Source of the DNA: Micrasema longulum
Taxonomy: Eukaryota; Arthropoda; Insecta; Trichoptera; Brachycentridae
Length of the DNA: 64,000 bases
Reading direction: 5' to 3'
NCBI GenBank assembly: GCA_022494885.1
Contig: JAGVSM010001322.1
Span: 1-64,000 of the forward strand
This document shows, piece by piece, positions 11,131-22,700 of this stretch. The notes under the pieces were generated by a model that was not told where the DNA came from, did not search any database, and was given only the letters and a program-made list of their open reading frames with translations. Position 1 is the stretch's first letter, and each line of letters starts with the position of its first letter. A program made the position numbers and the translations under genes.

Positions 11131-11159
11131 CAATGCCAAAAACAAAAAAAGCACACTTG

Positions 11160-11740
11160 TAGGAGCTGAGAACTTGTTTGAATTTTTTTATTTAAACAAG
11201 ATAAAATGCATATTGGGCAAAAGTTACGCAGTCTAATTTATAACCGTTTTTGAAGATTGTTAAACCTCAAAGTAATGATTCACTCACGCTTAAAGAGAAG
11301 CACTTTGGCTCTATTGCAAATACGTGTTTAGTAGCGTAATAGTGAAATTCATCGCTGTCCTATGAGGGGAGGCGATTTCAGGCTCCTCAAAACAAGAACC
11401 CAGGCAACTCAAAACAATCTGTAACATAAAGGACTTGAGATGTTTAATGAGATGTCAAAAGCGAAAAGGGATGCTGGGTCTATCGCATCGTTTCTTGGGA
11501 TGGTGGTAGTTTTTGTACATCCATACAGGTAGGTTGGTTTGTTTATAAAATTGTTTTCGTATTAACATTGTTTAATAATTAAGGGGCCTTACTTATTAGA
11601 TTTCCTTATACCAAGGAATAACTCCCGGTGTAACTATTTATACCCGGTATAAGAAAAAGGTTACTAGTAAAAATATTTACAACAGAGTATAAGTATGCAC
11701 GGCTTCTTCTAAAAAAAAATAACCATCCTGACCGATTGCA
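11160..11740. other. No gene recognised
   Basis: AT-rich intergenic DNA with no coding signal or repeat I can name. Confidence 0.4.
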
Positions 11741-11744
11741 AATT

Positions 11745-12400
11745 TGGCTTCCATGCAATAACTGACCGAAATTCAGTCAACCTTATTGCAATGGACATCA
11801 GATCAGATATCCAGAAGCTATGATGCAGACACCACGACGTGTACATCAGCTGGATAAGGGGACACTGCGGAATCCTTGGCAACAAAAAGGCTGACGAAAA
11901 AGCTCGGGAAGCTACGCTCAAGAAGACAGCCCTCGATTTCGCTGATTTCCCGCTCAGCTTTGCCAAAAGGAAAATAAGAAGCAGGACCCTTCAACTCTGG
12001 AACGATCGTTATTTGAGTGAACCTACCGGAAGTATTACTAAAATATTTTTCCCTACAACTTTCCATGCCTATGATTTCAGGAGAATGTAGAAAACTGGCT
12101 ACCAGCTCACCCAGATTCTCACGGGTCACGGTGGGTTTATGAGCTACCTGTATAGCTTCAAGTTCTCCGAGATCGACAGCTGCCTATGTGACGATGAAAC
12201 TCCTCAAGATGTCCCTCACCTGTTGATTGCCCCTTTTTCAGCGTTCAAAGACAACAGCTGGAGGCGCGATGCAGAAGCCAGGGTGAAGATCTTTGCGACA
12301 TCCCATCGGTGATAGGTAATAAAGAACTCATACGAGAGGTAATATCATACATGATCAAGCAATAGTGCAAGCAATTGGTAAAATAAACCATAAATTGGTT
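11745..12400 (+). pseudogene. R1-clade LINE 3' end, second copy
   Basis: Reads ISWIRGHCGILGNKKADEKA (RNase H end block with a better preserved GN.KAD than the copy at 7262). It then reads FAKRKIRSRTLQLWNDRYL and [15 protein letters not shown], with a stop codon at about 12088-12090 and a frameshift near the CLCDDETPQDVPHLL zinc-knuckle block. Homology with the 7262-8020 copy starts at almost the same point (CCGAAATTCAGT, 11767 versus 7275). Either both derive from one duplicated segment or both lost the same upstream part. Confidence 0.75.
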
Positions 12401-12589
12401 TTTGTCCGCATGGGCGACTCCACTAGCCAGTGGCATTATTACTCTAAGGGTATAAACATTGGTGATTTACCAAATGTCATGTAATTAAAAGAATTTGTAA
12501 ATATATTGTAGGCAATGTAATATTAGATACTAACTAGTGCCTTTAACTTACGAGTGTAATGTTTGTGTTCTACATAAATAATCATAAAT

Positions 12590-13475
12590 ATTTTCATTTC
12601 ATTTTCATTTTTTTCATTTCATTTATTAGTTTATACATACAATGTTACAAAATGGCACAAAAAATACTCTGGAAAATTCTGCTAGTACTAGGAGTAGGCT
12701 CAGTATATGAAGGGTCGGCAAGCCAGAAATATTAATACGCCTAATATTGCAATCGGTTCCTATATGGGCAAATGCCTGTTCTAAGAAACCGATTTGTTGC
12801 GGCAAATATGGTTTACGAATATGTTTCCTATAAATAAAAAACAATATTGAAGAAATAAAAAAAAAAAACAGTTATAGCCCAAAAGAGAAGAAAGAAAAAA
12901 AAATTAAGTTTACATTAAATGTAAAAATACAATTAAATACATAAATATAAAGCATACATACTTCGTACATACATATACACATACATACATATATACACAC
13001 ATATACATACATATACATATATATACACACATTCATACACAATATATATGCACATGCGAAAATACAATAAATTTATATATGATTCAATGGGATAGCATAA
13101 TATTTAGATTACTATCTTCAATAAATTCTCCGATTCCTTACTTCCAATGTCTGTCTACCAAATCTTTAAATTTCTTTTCAAAACTGATGGTTTATCAGAT
13201 TTCCAAAATGACGGTATCAGGTTGTATAGTTTAGGTCCGTTATATAGAAATGATTTTTGGAATACCGCTGTACGTGCTATTGGAATCACCAAATCGTTTC
13301 TTACTGTACTCTTGGTTGAGTGCGCATGACTCACAATCACCTGAGTGCTCCTATTTTTGTGGATGTCAAGTATTACTTTCTTTATGTAGATTTGCCTTAA
13401 GCCAAGGACGTCTAAGGATTTGAAAAGGCCTTCACTCGGATGATTGTACGGTTTCCGCAATATTATCCTCAATAT
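12590..13475 (-). mobile_element. Jockey-type LINE, 3' end with long 3' UTR
   Basis: The minus strand from 13472 gives HPSEGLFKSLDVLGLRQIY, then AHSTKSTV and FLYNGPKLYNLIPSF, the C-terminal ORF2 block of jockey-like LINEs, ending near 13155. A 3' UTR and a tail of ATGAAA/AAAT repeats follow at 12590-12640 (read as TTTCATTTCATTT on the plus strand). A CATACATA/TATACACA microsatellite occupies about 12955-13050 inside the 3' region. It is 5'-truncated; only about 105 residues of coding sequence remain. Confidence 0.7.
12955..13050. repeat. Imperfect (ACAT)n/(ATAC)n microsatellite
   Basis: Alternating ATACATAC, ATATACAC and CATACATA units over about 95 bases, within the jockey-type 3' region. 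Confidence 0.7.
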
Positions 13476-13556
13476 GCAACAAAAAAAAACTCAACACAGG
13501 CTAGAACACCCTAATAGCGAGGAGAATATAGCCACCATAAAAAGAAGAACATCAAA

Positions 13557-13562
13557 TTTATT
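13557..13562 (-). terminator. ATG13 polyadenylation signal
   Basis: TTTATT on the plus strand (AATAAA on the minus strand), 95 bases downstream of the ATG13 stop codon, in AT-rich DNA. The spacing suits a short 3' UTR. Confidence 0.55.
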
Positions 13563-13657
13563 TATATATTATGTACAAAAGTAAATAACAAATTTATAGT
13601 ATAAGCATAAGTGATGAAAATTGAACATACGTAAAAATAACAAGATTGTAACGCAAA

Positions 13658-14767
13658 TTAATTATTATTAGGAGAATGGCACAAGGAAGCTATCATTCGG
13701 TCGTAATCAGGGAGAGAGGCTTCGAAGTCCAAAAGCTGCTGGTCAACATCGGGCAGAGCCGGGTCCTCGGGGGAGCGGAAAGTCTCCAGCGGGGGCGCAC
13801 GGTAGCACTCGCGGTAGAAGCCTGCCAGCTTGGCTGTGGGGCATTTGTCCGCGATGGCGAACGGGAAGTGCAGCTCCTCCATCAGTCTGTCGTCCTCCGG
13901 CAGCGGCCAGGCGGGCTGCGGCGGCGAAGGCGGGAGCGGAAGCAGAGGCGCGGGAGGCGGCAAGGCAGGAGGCGCCGCGGGCGGAGGCGCGGGCGCACGC
14001 AGCAGCCACCCGAAGGCGGGCTCTGCCGGCAGCAGGAAGGCCGCCTCCGAGTAGCGGCGCGCGAGACCCTCGTCAACGAAGGCGCCGGCGCGCATGGGCC
14101 GGTCCAGGTCACGCGGCTCGGCGCGGAAGTGGTGCGAGTCCAGCAGCAGCGAGGCCTGCGCCTGCGCGGGCGAGATGGTCATGCGCGTGCGGTAGGCCAC
14201 GCCGGCCGCCAGGCTGCCCGCGGGCGTGCTGAGCTGCCCCACGCGCTGCTGGCGAAAGCCGTCGCCCAGGCTCAGCGTGCGCGGCTCGCCGCTGTACACG
14301 CGGTAGTAGATGACGTAGGAGCGCGGGCACTGGCGGCGCGACAGGCGGTAGGCGGGCGTAGCGCGTGTCACGGACACCAGCGACTTGAGCAGCTTGCCCA
14401 TGCGGTTGTAGACGTGGCACGTGACCTTGGCGTCCGCGTCTAGTGGCTCGGCGGCGGCCGTGAGGGTCCAGGCCTCCAGCGCCAGCGCCTCACCCTCGGC
14501 CGTGCGCAGGGAGATCTCCACGCACAGCGGGAGGCGCGCGCGCCCCGTGTCGGGGCACAGACAGCGCTTGGCCTCCGCCTGCACGTCCGCCTGGTCCGTT
14601 ATGGCCAGACTGAACCAGTCTCCGCTCGACATCTGGGGCTTGCACGCCGTGTTCAGCTTGTCTCCTAACCGAGACTGCACTATTACTTGCGTGAATTTCA
14701 GGGCCAGAAACTTGGTGTACTTATCCAAGTCCTTTTTGTCTTGCGGACTTAATTTTGTCGACGCCAT
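13658..14767 (-). CDS. Atg13: Autophagy-related protein 13 (ATG13 homologue)
   Basis: A 369-codon uninterrupted frame beginning MASTKLSPQDKKDLDKYTKF, the conserved N-terminus of animal ATG13. ATG13 is the HORMA-domain subunit of the ATG1/ULK1-FIP200-ATG101 kinase complex that starts autophagosome formation. Residues about 15-205 match the HORMA region (VIVQSRLG, NTACKPQ, WFSLAITD, CVEISLRT, RSYVIYYRVY). A proline/alanine-rich linker follows (about 258-290). The last 70 residues hold the conserved KLAGFYREC...APPLETF block and a short acidic tail. Human and Drosophila forms are longer (over 500 residues), the difference lying mainly in the linker. No intron is visible in the coding part. Codon use is strongly GC-rich, unlike the flanking transposons. 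An AATAAA lies 95 bases after the stop. sol starts about 1.7 kb away on the other strand. I see no clear LIR motif. Confidence 0.92.
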   Translation of the reverse strand: MASTKLSPQDKKDLDKYTKFLALKFTQVIVQSRLGDKLNTACKPQMSSGDWFSLAITDQADVQAEAKRCLCPDTGRARLPLCVEISLRTAEGEALALEAWTLTAAAEPLDADAKVTCHVYNRMGKLLKSLVSVTRATPAYRLSRRQCPRSYVIYYRVYSGEPRTLSLGDGFRQQRVGQLSTPAGSLAAGVAYRTRMTISPAQAQASLLLDSHHFRAEPRDLDRPMRAGAFVDEGLARRYSEAAFLLPAEPAFGWLLRAPAPPPAAPPALPPPAPLLPLPPSPPQPAWPLPEDDRLMEELHFPFAIADKCPTAKLAGFYRECYRAPPLETFRSPEDPALPDVDQQLLDFEASLPDYDRMIASLCHSPNNN

Positions 14768-15690
14768 GTTCCTGTGTTTATTTACGCGATGTTACTATTT
14801 TGTAAACGAAAAGGCGCATCATTTCCACGATAACACTAGGCACTACCAGTTGGAACAATCATTGAATAAATGCGAAAATTATTATATTCTCACGAAAAAA
14901 TATGACGAACGACAAAGATCATAACATAACGCGACTTCGATCAGACTACTTTGATAATAGAAATAGAAAACACGCGAAACGTCAAAGTCAAAAATGCGCA
15001 ATAGATTGCCAGCAGCAGAGTTTTTTTTAGGTAAGTACTATTTACACAATATTTTTTTTCCTCTTCTTCGTTTTTGATGGCCTTTTCACCTCTCAACTCG
15101 GGTATTCTGGCCAGTGTCGACTTTTTTGTTTTTTCGTTTATTTACGCATGGTTAGTAATATATACGGGTTAGTTAGTTAGTATTTAATATTTTGAGAACT
15201 TTACATTTAATAATATTATATTTCATATTTACATCTTAAGGGCATTCCTCACATACATTTTATAAAATTTTACCATTTTTACCTTTTTTGTGTAAATTAG
15301 GTAACAAATCTTAATTGAGCATTTCTGTTATTTTATATAAATCTGTAGTTTTAAAAATATTTTTTTTAATCAATTAAGTATTCATTGTTTTTTTAACTAA
15401 TTCTTGTATTTAAAAATTTGTTGCAAGAGTGAGAGAAAAAGAATTTAAGAAGGGAATATGGGAGATTTTTCATCCATTTCCAAATCTAAGTACTTTCCAT
15501 TTTCTGTTGGTTTAATTTGCTCATCTTTGATTACTTTGTTAAGTTTTATGAGGCGTTTTTAAAAATATACTATCATATTAGTACTATATATTAGTCTTAT
15601 TTGATTTTATAGTTATTAAGTTATTATCTAACGATCTAACCAGTACATACATTTATTCAGATTTTCATTGATGTTGTTTAGCAGTTGGGT
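14768..15690. promoter_or_regulatory. Upstream region of ATG13; no gene
   Basis: About 160 bases of moderately mixed sequence lie just upstream of the ATG13 ATG (context GGAACATGG), then AT-rich DNA. This side holds the ATG13 5' UTR and promoter by position only; no TATA or initiator is convincing. Confidence 0.35.
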
Positions 15691-16065
15691 TTCATTATCA
15701 TCACTATATATCAATGAAGTATCATTTACAGATACGAAATACCTCCCCGTTACATTTGAATGTCCAAGGTTATCAATGAACAATAAATAAATAGGGGGCC
15801 TAATATTGACCCATCAGAGACGCCTATAGTTTTAGGTATCTTATAACTCATATAATTAAGATAATTTGTTATTGTCAAAATGAGTTTGTTGTAACTCCCG
15901 GGAGTACAAAAAAATGTCTTTCTCCCCTTTATATAGTTTTTTAAATAAAAATGTTCAAAGAAATTTTCCCTAAAACCTAATCTCAACAAAAAACATAAAA
16001 GTGCATAGTAATCAGCAGTGTCAAAGGCTTTAGATAAGTCAATAAAAATATCCTTCCTGATTCCA
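15690..16065 (-). pseudogene. LINE RT fragment, decayed
   Basis: The minus strand gives IFIDLSKAFDTADYYALL (RT motif A with the catalytic Asp) at about 16050-15990, then LRLGFRENFFEHF. After a stop-free 79-codon frame it gives TIGVSDGSILGPLF (motif B). Related to CR1/jockey RTs. No YADD block remains. It lies between the two divergent host genes. Confidence 0.65.
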
Positions 16066-16482
16066 TTTTTTTAATAGTAAATTATTTACTATTCGTTGAA
16101 AATAGCACTCAAAATAAAGTATACGGGTAAATCATAAAAACTTAAGAAAATAAATAGTAACAATCATTGACTACGGTACCGATTTATTTTATAACAGGAT
16201 ATGCAAAATTTTGTCATTTTTTTGTTTTATGACATAGAGGTAAATAACATAGTTTCGATTTTAGGTAGGATATTTTTTCCGAGTTTTCACTTCTGGTCAC
16301 CTTTCGCTCATGGTAAAGTTCTTACCCTTTCAATTTCACAGCGCCCTTTGTCAAATTAAATAGGTACGTTCGGGTATGTCAAGTACAAATATGGTGGATC
16401 AGCTGTTTCTTTTAGGAATCCTCCGAGTTAATATTTTATAAATAAAGTGGTCCCTCGGTAAATTAGCCATGTGTGTGTTAAA

Positions 16483-16715
16483 ATGGGTTCTATTGCTTCA
16501 GTGCTGCAATGGCATTGTGATTCCTGCGGCCAGATAAATCCCACCGAATCAGTTAAATGCATAAAATGCGGAGTCAAAAGAGTTCCTGTTACAAGTCATG
16601 ACAACAATCAAACGTCATGCAAAGACAACGAGAGTTACTGCAGCTTTAGAGACACCCGCCTTCGTCGGAATTCAGCGGAATTCTCAAAGATACCTTTGCA
16701 GGGCGGGAAAAATAG
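16483..16715 (+). CDS. sol: sol exon 1 (start, zinc finger 1)
   Basis: Starts at ATG 16483 ([12 protein letters not shown]), matching the conserved MG-IxSVLQW start of SOL proteins. The upstream ATG at 16469 is out of frame. It holds the first RanBP2 finger (Trp10, Cys12, Cys15, Cys26, Cys29). The donor AG|GTCAGT leaves two bases of an Arg codon completed by exon 2. Confidence 0.9.
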
Positions 16716-19700
16716 GTCAGTGTCGAATACTCTCTCGGATCGAGAATAATTGACAGCAGTAGCTTGTCAGAGGTATCGATTTTTCTCGACTTTTTTTCAG
16801 TCGAGATTTATGTTTTCCTTTTAACTCTACCCTGTCGCTTCTAGATAGAGCATCAAAGGGCCACCTTATTTATCGTAATTTTATCTAGACAAGCGCGTGC
16901 ATTTCCAGCAGCCGTCTGTAAGTACGGTCGGGTGAGCGGGTTAGTCTGTACATCGCTTCCATTAAAGACTCTTGTGTGTGTACAGATGCGGATCGGGCTC
17001 GGAGCCGTCCCTAGCGCGCCAGTGGGAGTGCGGCGGCTGCGGGCTGCGCGCGCGCTCCGCGGGCTGGCGCTGCGTGGCGTGTGAGCGGCTGGGCCCGCAC
17101 GCGCGCGTGTACATGGGCGAGCCGAGCGCGCCGCCCACGTGGGCGCTGTGCACGCGCGGCCGCGGCGCGCTGCTCACCGTGGCGGACTGGGCGCGCGACG
17201 GCGTGATCTACGCGCTGCCCAACAAGGGCCGCTACCGGGACCTGAACCTGCGCCTGCAGGTGGGCGCCGGCGCGCCGTCGTACGTGGCGGCGCCTGAGCC
17301 GGCCGGCGGCGGCCGCATGTGGTCGTGCCCGGCGTGCTCGTACGCGTACAACCGCGGCTGGCTGGCGGCGTGCGAGGTATGCCGCGTGCTTCGCGCGCCC
17401 AGCTCACGCGACTCCGGTGCGCTCACCACTCCTATATTATGTGCTGGCGCTGCATCATGCACGGTGGACGCGGCGGCGGCCTGCGCGGCGTGCGGCGGCT
17501 CTCGCCTGCGCGCGCTAGCGCCCGCGCCCGACCCCACGCTGCCCCGCGCGCGCTCCTGGGCCTGCGCGGCCTGCACGCTGCGCAACCCCCTGGAGGCGGC
17601 TCACTGCCGCGCCTGCAAGGCTATGCCCGGTGAGTCTGCCACCGAGTGAGGTGGACCTCAGATATATTTTTAGCCGGTTCTTCTCTGCTGTATTTCATTG
17701 TTCCTGGACTGGCAGCTGAAGCGCAAGATGGAATTTTTCTTTCATTTAACAAAAATGATCCAAATGCACTGCAGTAGGAGTGTCCAAACATTGCCCTATA
17801 CACCATCAGGTGGGGATAGGGAAATGATGATGATAGATTGGTTCTTTGGTTCATTTATGATTATGGGATTATTTTCATTTTATTTTATATTGAATCTCGA
17901 AATGTGCTGTAATAATAACAATGTACATTCGCAGGTCTCGGGTTCGATTTCCGACATGGTTGATATGAGATATTTATTTTAATGGGTGTTTTTACACTAC
18001 AATATTTCATAGTCCCTGGACTGGTACCTGAAGCGTAAGACTGATCATATTCAAGATACGCTGCGATTGTTGTACCGATGCAGTGTCCTATGCACCATTT
18101 GGTGTCGAAAGGGAATGGTGATGATGATGATTATAAATAACAAATCCAACAATCGAGCACTTTTACTTATCAATTAAGAATGATGTAAATCTGAATGATG
18201 AAGTTCAATTGATACTTTGATTTAACCATTCGATGATGTAGGTGTTTTTGCACGAACGTGTTGCGATTTTTGAGATGGTTTTAGCTCAAGAACCATCTTT
18301 ATGTTTATATTACACCTTCCTGTGTTCTTTTTCATTATTATTTTTGTATTCTATTTTTTTCGTACTCAAATACTCAAAACATAAATAAACAACTCTGTGC
18401 TTATTAAACTTTGGTGTCAATAAAATAAGTATGCACATTTGTGTCATATTTTCAGTGGCACAAATAGTACAAGATGGTCTTGGTAATATAAGTAGACTCA
18501 TTTCTATCATTCATTGAGTAGTACACATAGTATTAGTTGGTTCTAGTAGCATAAGTAGACTCATTTCTGTCCCATCTTTAATGGTTCAAGTAGTATATCT
18601 GGAATATTTCTGTTACATCAATGTTGTTACACAAATGAAATGATCTGTAAATTATAACACGTAATAATAAAATTGACATTTTTCATGATACTCTCTCAGC
18701 TTTTGCGAATAATCTCTTAGGAATAAATCTTATTCAATAAGTACACACGTACAACTTATTTTTTATTGCATTGTATCCTGTATAAACAAAAATATTAAAA
18801 AATATGTATTACAACTTAACGTATAAATCTATTTTGTGTAATTCTATAATTGAAGATATATATGCATGTTAAATTATTTCGACGAATGCTTTTAAATTGT
18901 ATGTTTTCTAGTATGTATCTTTGTTGAATTACCTAATAAAATAAAATAAAATAAAAATAAAATAAAATAAATAACCCATTTTGCAAAGTATGAGTTCTGT
19001 AGCTAAATAATTGGGTTCATAATAACGTTTTATTGCTCTCCTGAAAAGTTGCACTTTTACAGTTATACTCTTATGTCCGCCATCAAATAAATATAGAAAA
19101 CTATAATTGGCCTATACTTTTGTTTTTTTTGTAAATATTGTATTTGTGTTTTTGTTACAATGGCTATTGTTTTCTTTTAATGAATAAAATAAAAATAATA
19201 TTAATGACTCTAGCAATAAGTAGTACTTCCGGATTTATTCAGCATGAGAATCAAATCTCCGAAACCACCTGTATTTAATGTCCAGAGAAGTAATTCTTAT
19301 TTATTTAATCAGAAAGAAAATGAAACAGAAGGAAATGAAAAGAGAAACAATACTAGGTACAGCCCCCATTAGGTTGTTAAAAGAGTTGGGAATAAGTGAA
19401 ACAAGAAAACATTTTTTTTGACCAAATTTGGTTTTATTTTTCAATATACATGCCTTTTAAGTCGATGCAGCGAGTCCATCCATTTTATCTCGTCTAAAAA
19501 GTAGTCCTACGGAAGCTCTCCTATAGATGCCTCAGTTTCAGCTATGAGATCCTAATTTGAGTGAAATCACTTACTGGTGAGCCATCTCTTCAGGTTTGGA
19601 AACTGGTAAAAGTCGCTAAAGGCCCGGTCTGGCGAATAGGCCGTGGAACCTGTTCAAACCCAATCGGGTTTGAACAGGTTCCACGGCCTACGAAATCTTG

Positions 19701-22700
19701 TACAATTTTACTCGCGCAACTAACGATGAATGAGCAGGCGCATTGTCGAGACAATCGATTAAGAATGATATAAATCTGGATCAATTATTAAAGCGCACAA
19801 AAGGAATACGGTGAAGCTGCCCAGATGAATTTCTATATTTGAGAATATATATACATATATTATATTCATGAATATCGCCGTGACAAATTTGATCAAAACT
19901 CAAACAGAAAGTGTCACAACACATTACTGCATTCCTTCCCTGCGCCTTAAACGAAGATCCCCACCCATAGCATGGACACCGGCTGAGTGAAAAAATGTTG
20001 CCCGGTAAGCGCACTCCCATAGCAATGTACAGGCCGGGTGATAGTCGTGTCACACTCGTGGCACCGGCCGCTGAGTCACCGTAGTGAGCTCACTCTCATA
20101 TATCTCGATAGCACTCGACTCTGCGACAAAAAGTCGAGGTTACCAAAAATTACACTCAGTGTGGGCTCTTAACGCGAGTAGTAGTAGTAATGGCACACGT
20201 TGTCTTGCAGAGTCCCCCGTCGAGGAGCTCCCACGCGGCCCGTCGCCGCCCCCGCCGCCTCCGCCGCCCCCACACCGCAGGTAAGGTGACAAGTGTTTGG
20301 ACTCGATGGCTACTCTCGGGCAAAATTTCCGGAAACGGAAATCAAGTAACGATAAGTCCACCCCGTAGACGGTTGGAGGTTTTGCCTTCCACATGAAATT
20401 CAATACTCGATTTAAATCGAAATTAAATATTGCACTGCTATCTGGTCTCCTGTTTATAAATTAAATATTAATAGAATCGTGAGTGTTCAAAAAAAATTCC
20501 TGAAAAAACTAGAATACAAATTTCATTTGCATTTTCCAAATTATTTAGCTTCATTAAAATTTTATAACCTTGATTCATTAGCACACAGAAGAGATATGTT
20601 TGATCAGATTCTGCTTTATAAAATTGTCAATAATAAATTCGATTCCCCGGAACTCATTAATCTACTTGCTTACCGTGTCCCCTCCAGGCCAACTAGACTC
20701 TCTGATATTTTCTATATTCGTAAATTTAAAACTAATCATTGGAAACATTCTACGATCCCTCGTATATGTGAAACATTTAACAAAAAAATTAATAGTCTTG
20801 ATATATTTAACACTCCATAGAATATGTACAGAAGATAATTAATAGGCTTGATTCATGCTCTTCATTCATAATTCCTTTAATCATAAAATCAAATGCAATT
20901 TTCCACTCTCACTTTCCTTCAATCATCCTTTACCACTCCTTATCAATTTCCTTCTTTTCCTTTCCACTATCTCCTTGTTTTGTCCATATTTATCTTATTT
21001 TAATATATAGTATATTTATTATTTATATTGTTTAAACTTCAAGCCGTCGTCGCTTTATTACAGTATTATTTAGTGAATACATATAATTGGATGGCAGGCC
21101 CTACTACGTATACATTTTATATAGTTTTTTTGTTCTAAATATTCATTTAACCTGTACATCTGTTTGTATTCGAAATAAATAAAATAAAATTAAGTACCAA
21201 ATATGTATAACTAAAAACGTCGGGAAAACTGAGATGTACCGAAATCTAATTGTTTCTTTGTTCTGAATTAAAGAAAATAATAAAAGGCATATAATTGTTC
21301 AATGAAAAGGGAAAAAATCTGTATCCCATTGTCAGTCATTTAGTATGGAATATGATGTTTGCCTTGTTGATGCGTATTGCGTGCTTTATTATTTGTCAGT
21401 ACTCTGGAATATAACACCGACACTTGGCCTATGCCCAGATCGCTCCAGAGAGAATATTACCATCTCTGCATGTTATGTGCAAATTTTAATTTGTTAGTAT
21501 TTATAACAACTCTGTACACTTGATAAATTATTTTTTGGTGCTTGGTGCTTTATTTATATCAAATTCAAATATTCATTTGAAAAAGGTGGTTTTGCTTAAC
21601 AATATTTTACTGTCCCTAGACTGGTGTCCAACATATTAATTGTTCAAATATAATACTGAAAAAAATATTCTAGTAGCTGGAACTTTACCGCAGGCGCGGA
21701 TCAGTAGTTTGTCATAAATAAATAAAATTGTTTTTTTGTATAGGTATATGACTGATTATTTATGACATTATTATATAATATCGACGGTAAAAAAGCTAAG
21801 TGACTGATTGGGGATTGACACTTTGGGCGATATTGAGTTATATATATCATTTTACTCAGAATTTTCAGCTGCATCGTACGAGCCGACTCCCATGGAGATC
21901 GATCGTAGTTTTTGACGCTTACTTTAAAAACCGTCTTTTATGACGTTCATAAAATTAAAGAATTTATTTATTTTTTATTTTTATTTAAATCTTAAAGTAG
22001 GGCACACATATCATACATATTGTTATGTGTGTTCTAATAATAACATTGCAAATATATTACATTTATAAATTGTTATCATTAATATCATTAATTGTTATAA
22101 TCATATTGTTGTTGTTATAATTTATATCACACGAAACTTGTCTTTTTTTAAGAATTGTCGTTTAGATTTACTTTAAATAGTATTTTTGAACTCTTCAGCA
22201 AATTTTGCTCATTGGTAAACAAATATCGTTACCACATCAAACATTTGAAATAAAACTTGCGTTTCGTTTAAACTAATTAACTTCAAAACGTATGAATTAC
22301 AAAGAAAAAAGCAGTCATTTTACCCATTTTTTATGTTGAATGTTTGGCGTCACAGGTAAAATTCCTCTGTGAGTCAAATAAAGATTTTATCGTTTAAGCA
22401 AAATGCATTAAATTTTTTATAAGAAGGCTGGCGCTTCAGTCACTCTCAGATCAGTTCAAAATGGCGTATTTCAAATGCCGACTGGTATTTAAATCCTAGA
22501 TCCTCTATTCGGTGATTTCATCCCATGTGAGTGGTTACAGTGATTCATGTCCCGGTTAAAATAAAAATCGGATTGTATTTATTCATTTATTTATTCACAC
22601 TCTTTATCAAAATACAATTCCATGTTCATTTGCCTCCATACATTATATTTTATATAGTAAACGTCAAACTATTACCACCATTCAACTAAATTATCTTTTA

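Noticed and set aside
10965..11236. Small frames in the GC-rich island at 10860-11160 as a gene
   Set aside because: Island matches an LTR-like repeat elsewhere in the window; frames have no motif.
12955..13050. CRISPR-like regular repeats
   Set aside because: ACAT/ATAC microsatellite without distinct spacers; the window is eukaryotic.
13676..14443. 255-codon plus-strand frame and others over ATG13
   Set aside because: Antisense shadow of GC-rich coding DNA; the minus-strand frame has clear ATG13 homology.
16469..16482. Upstream ATG at 16469 as the sol start
   Set aside because: It is out of frame with the conserved [10 protein letters not shown] start at 16483 and soon meets stops.
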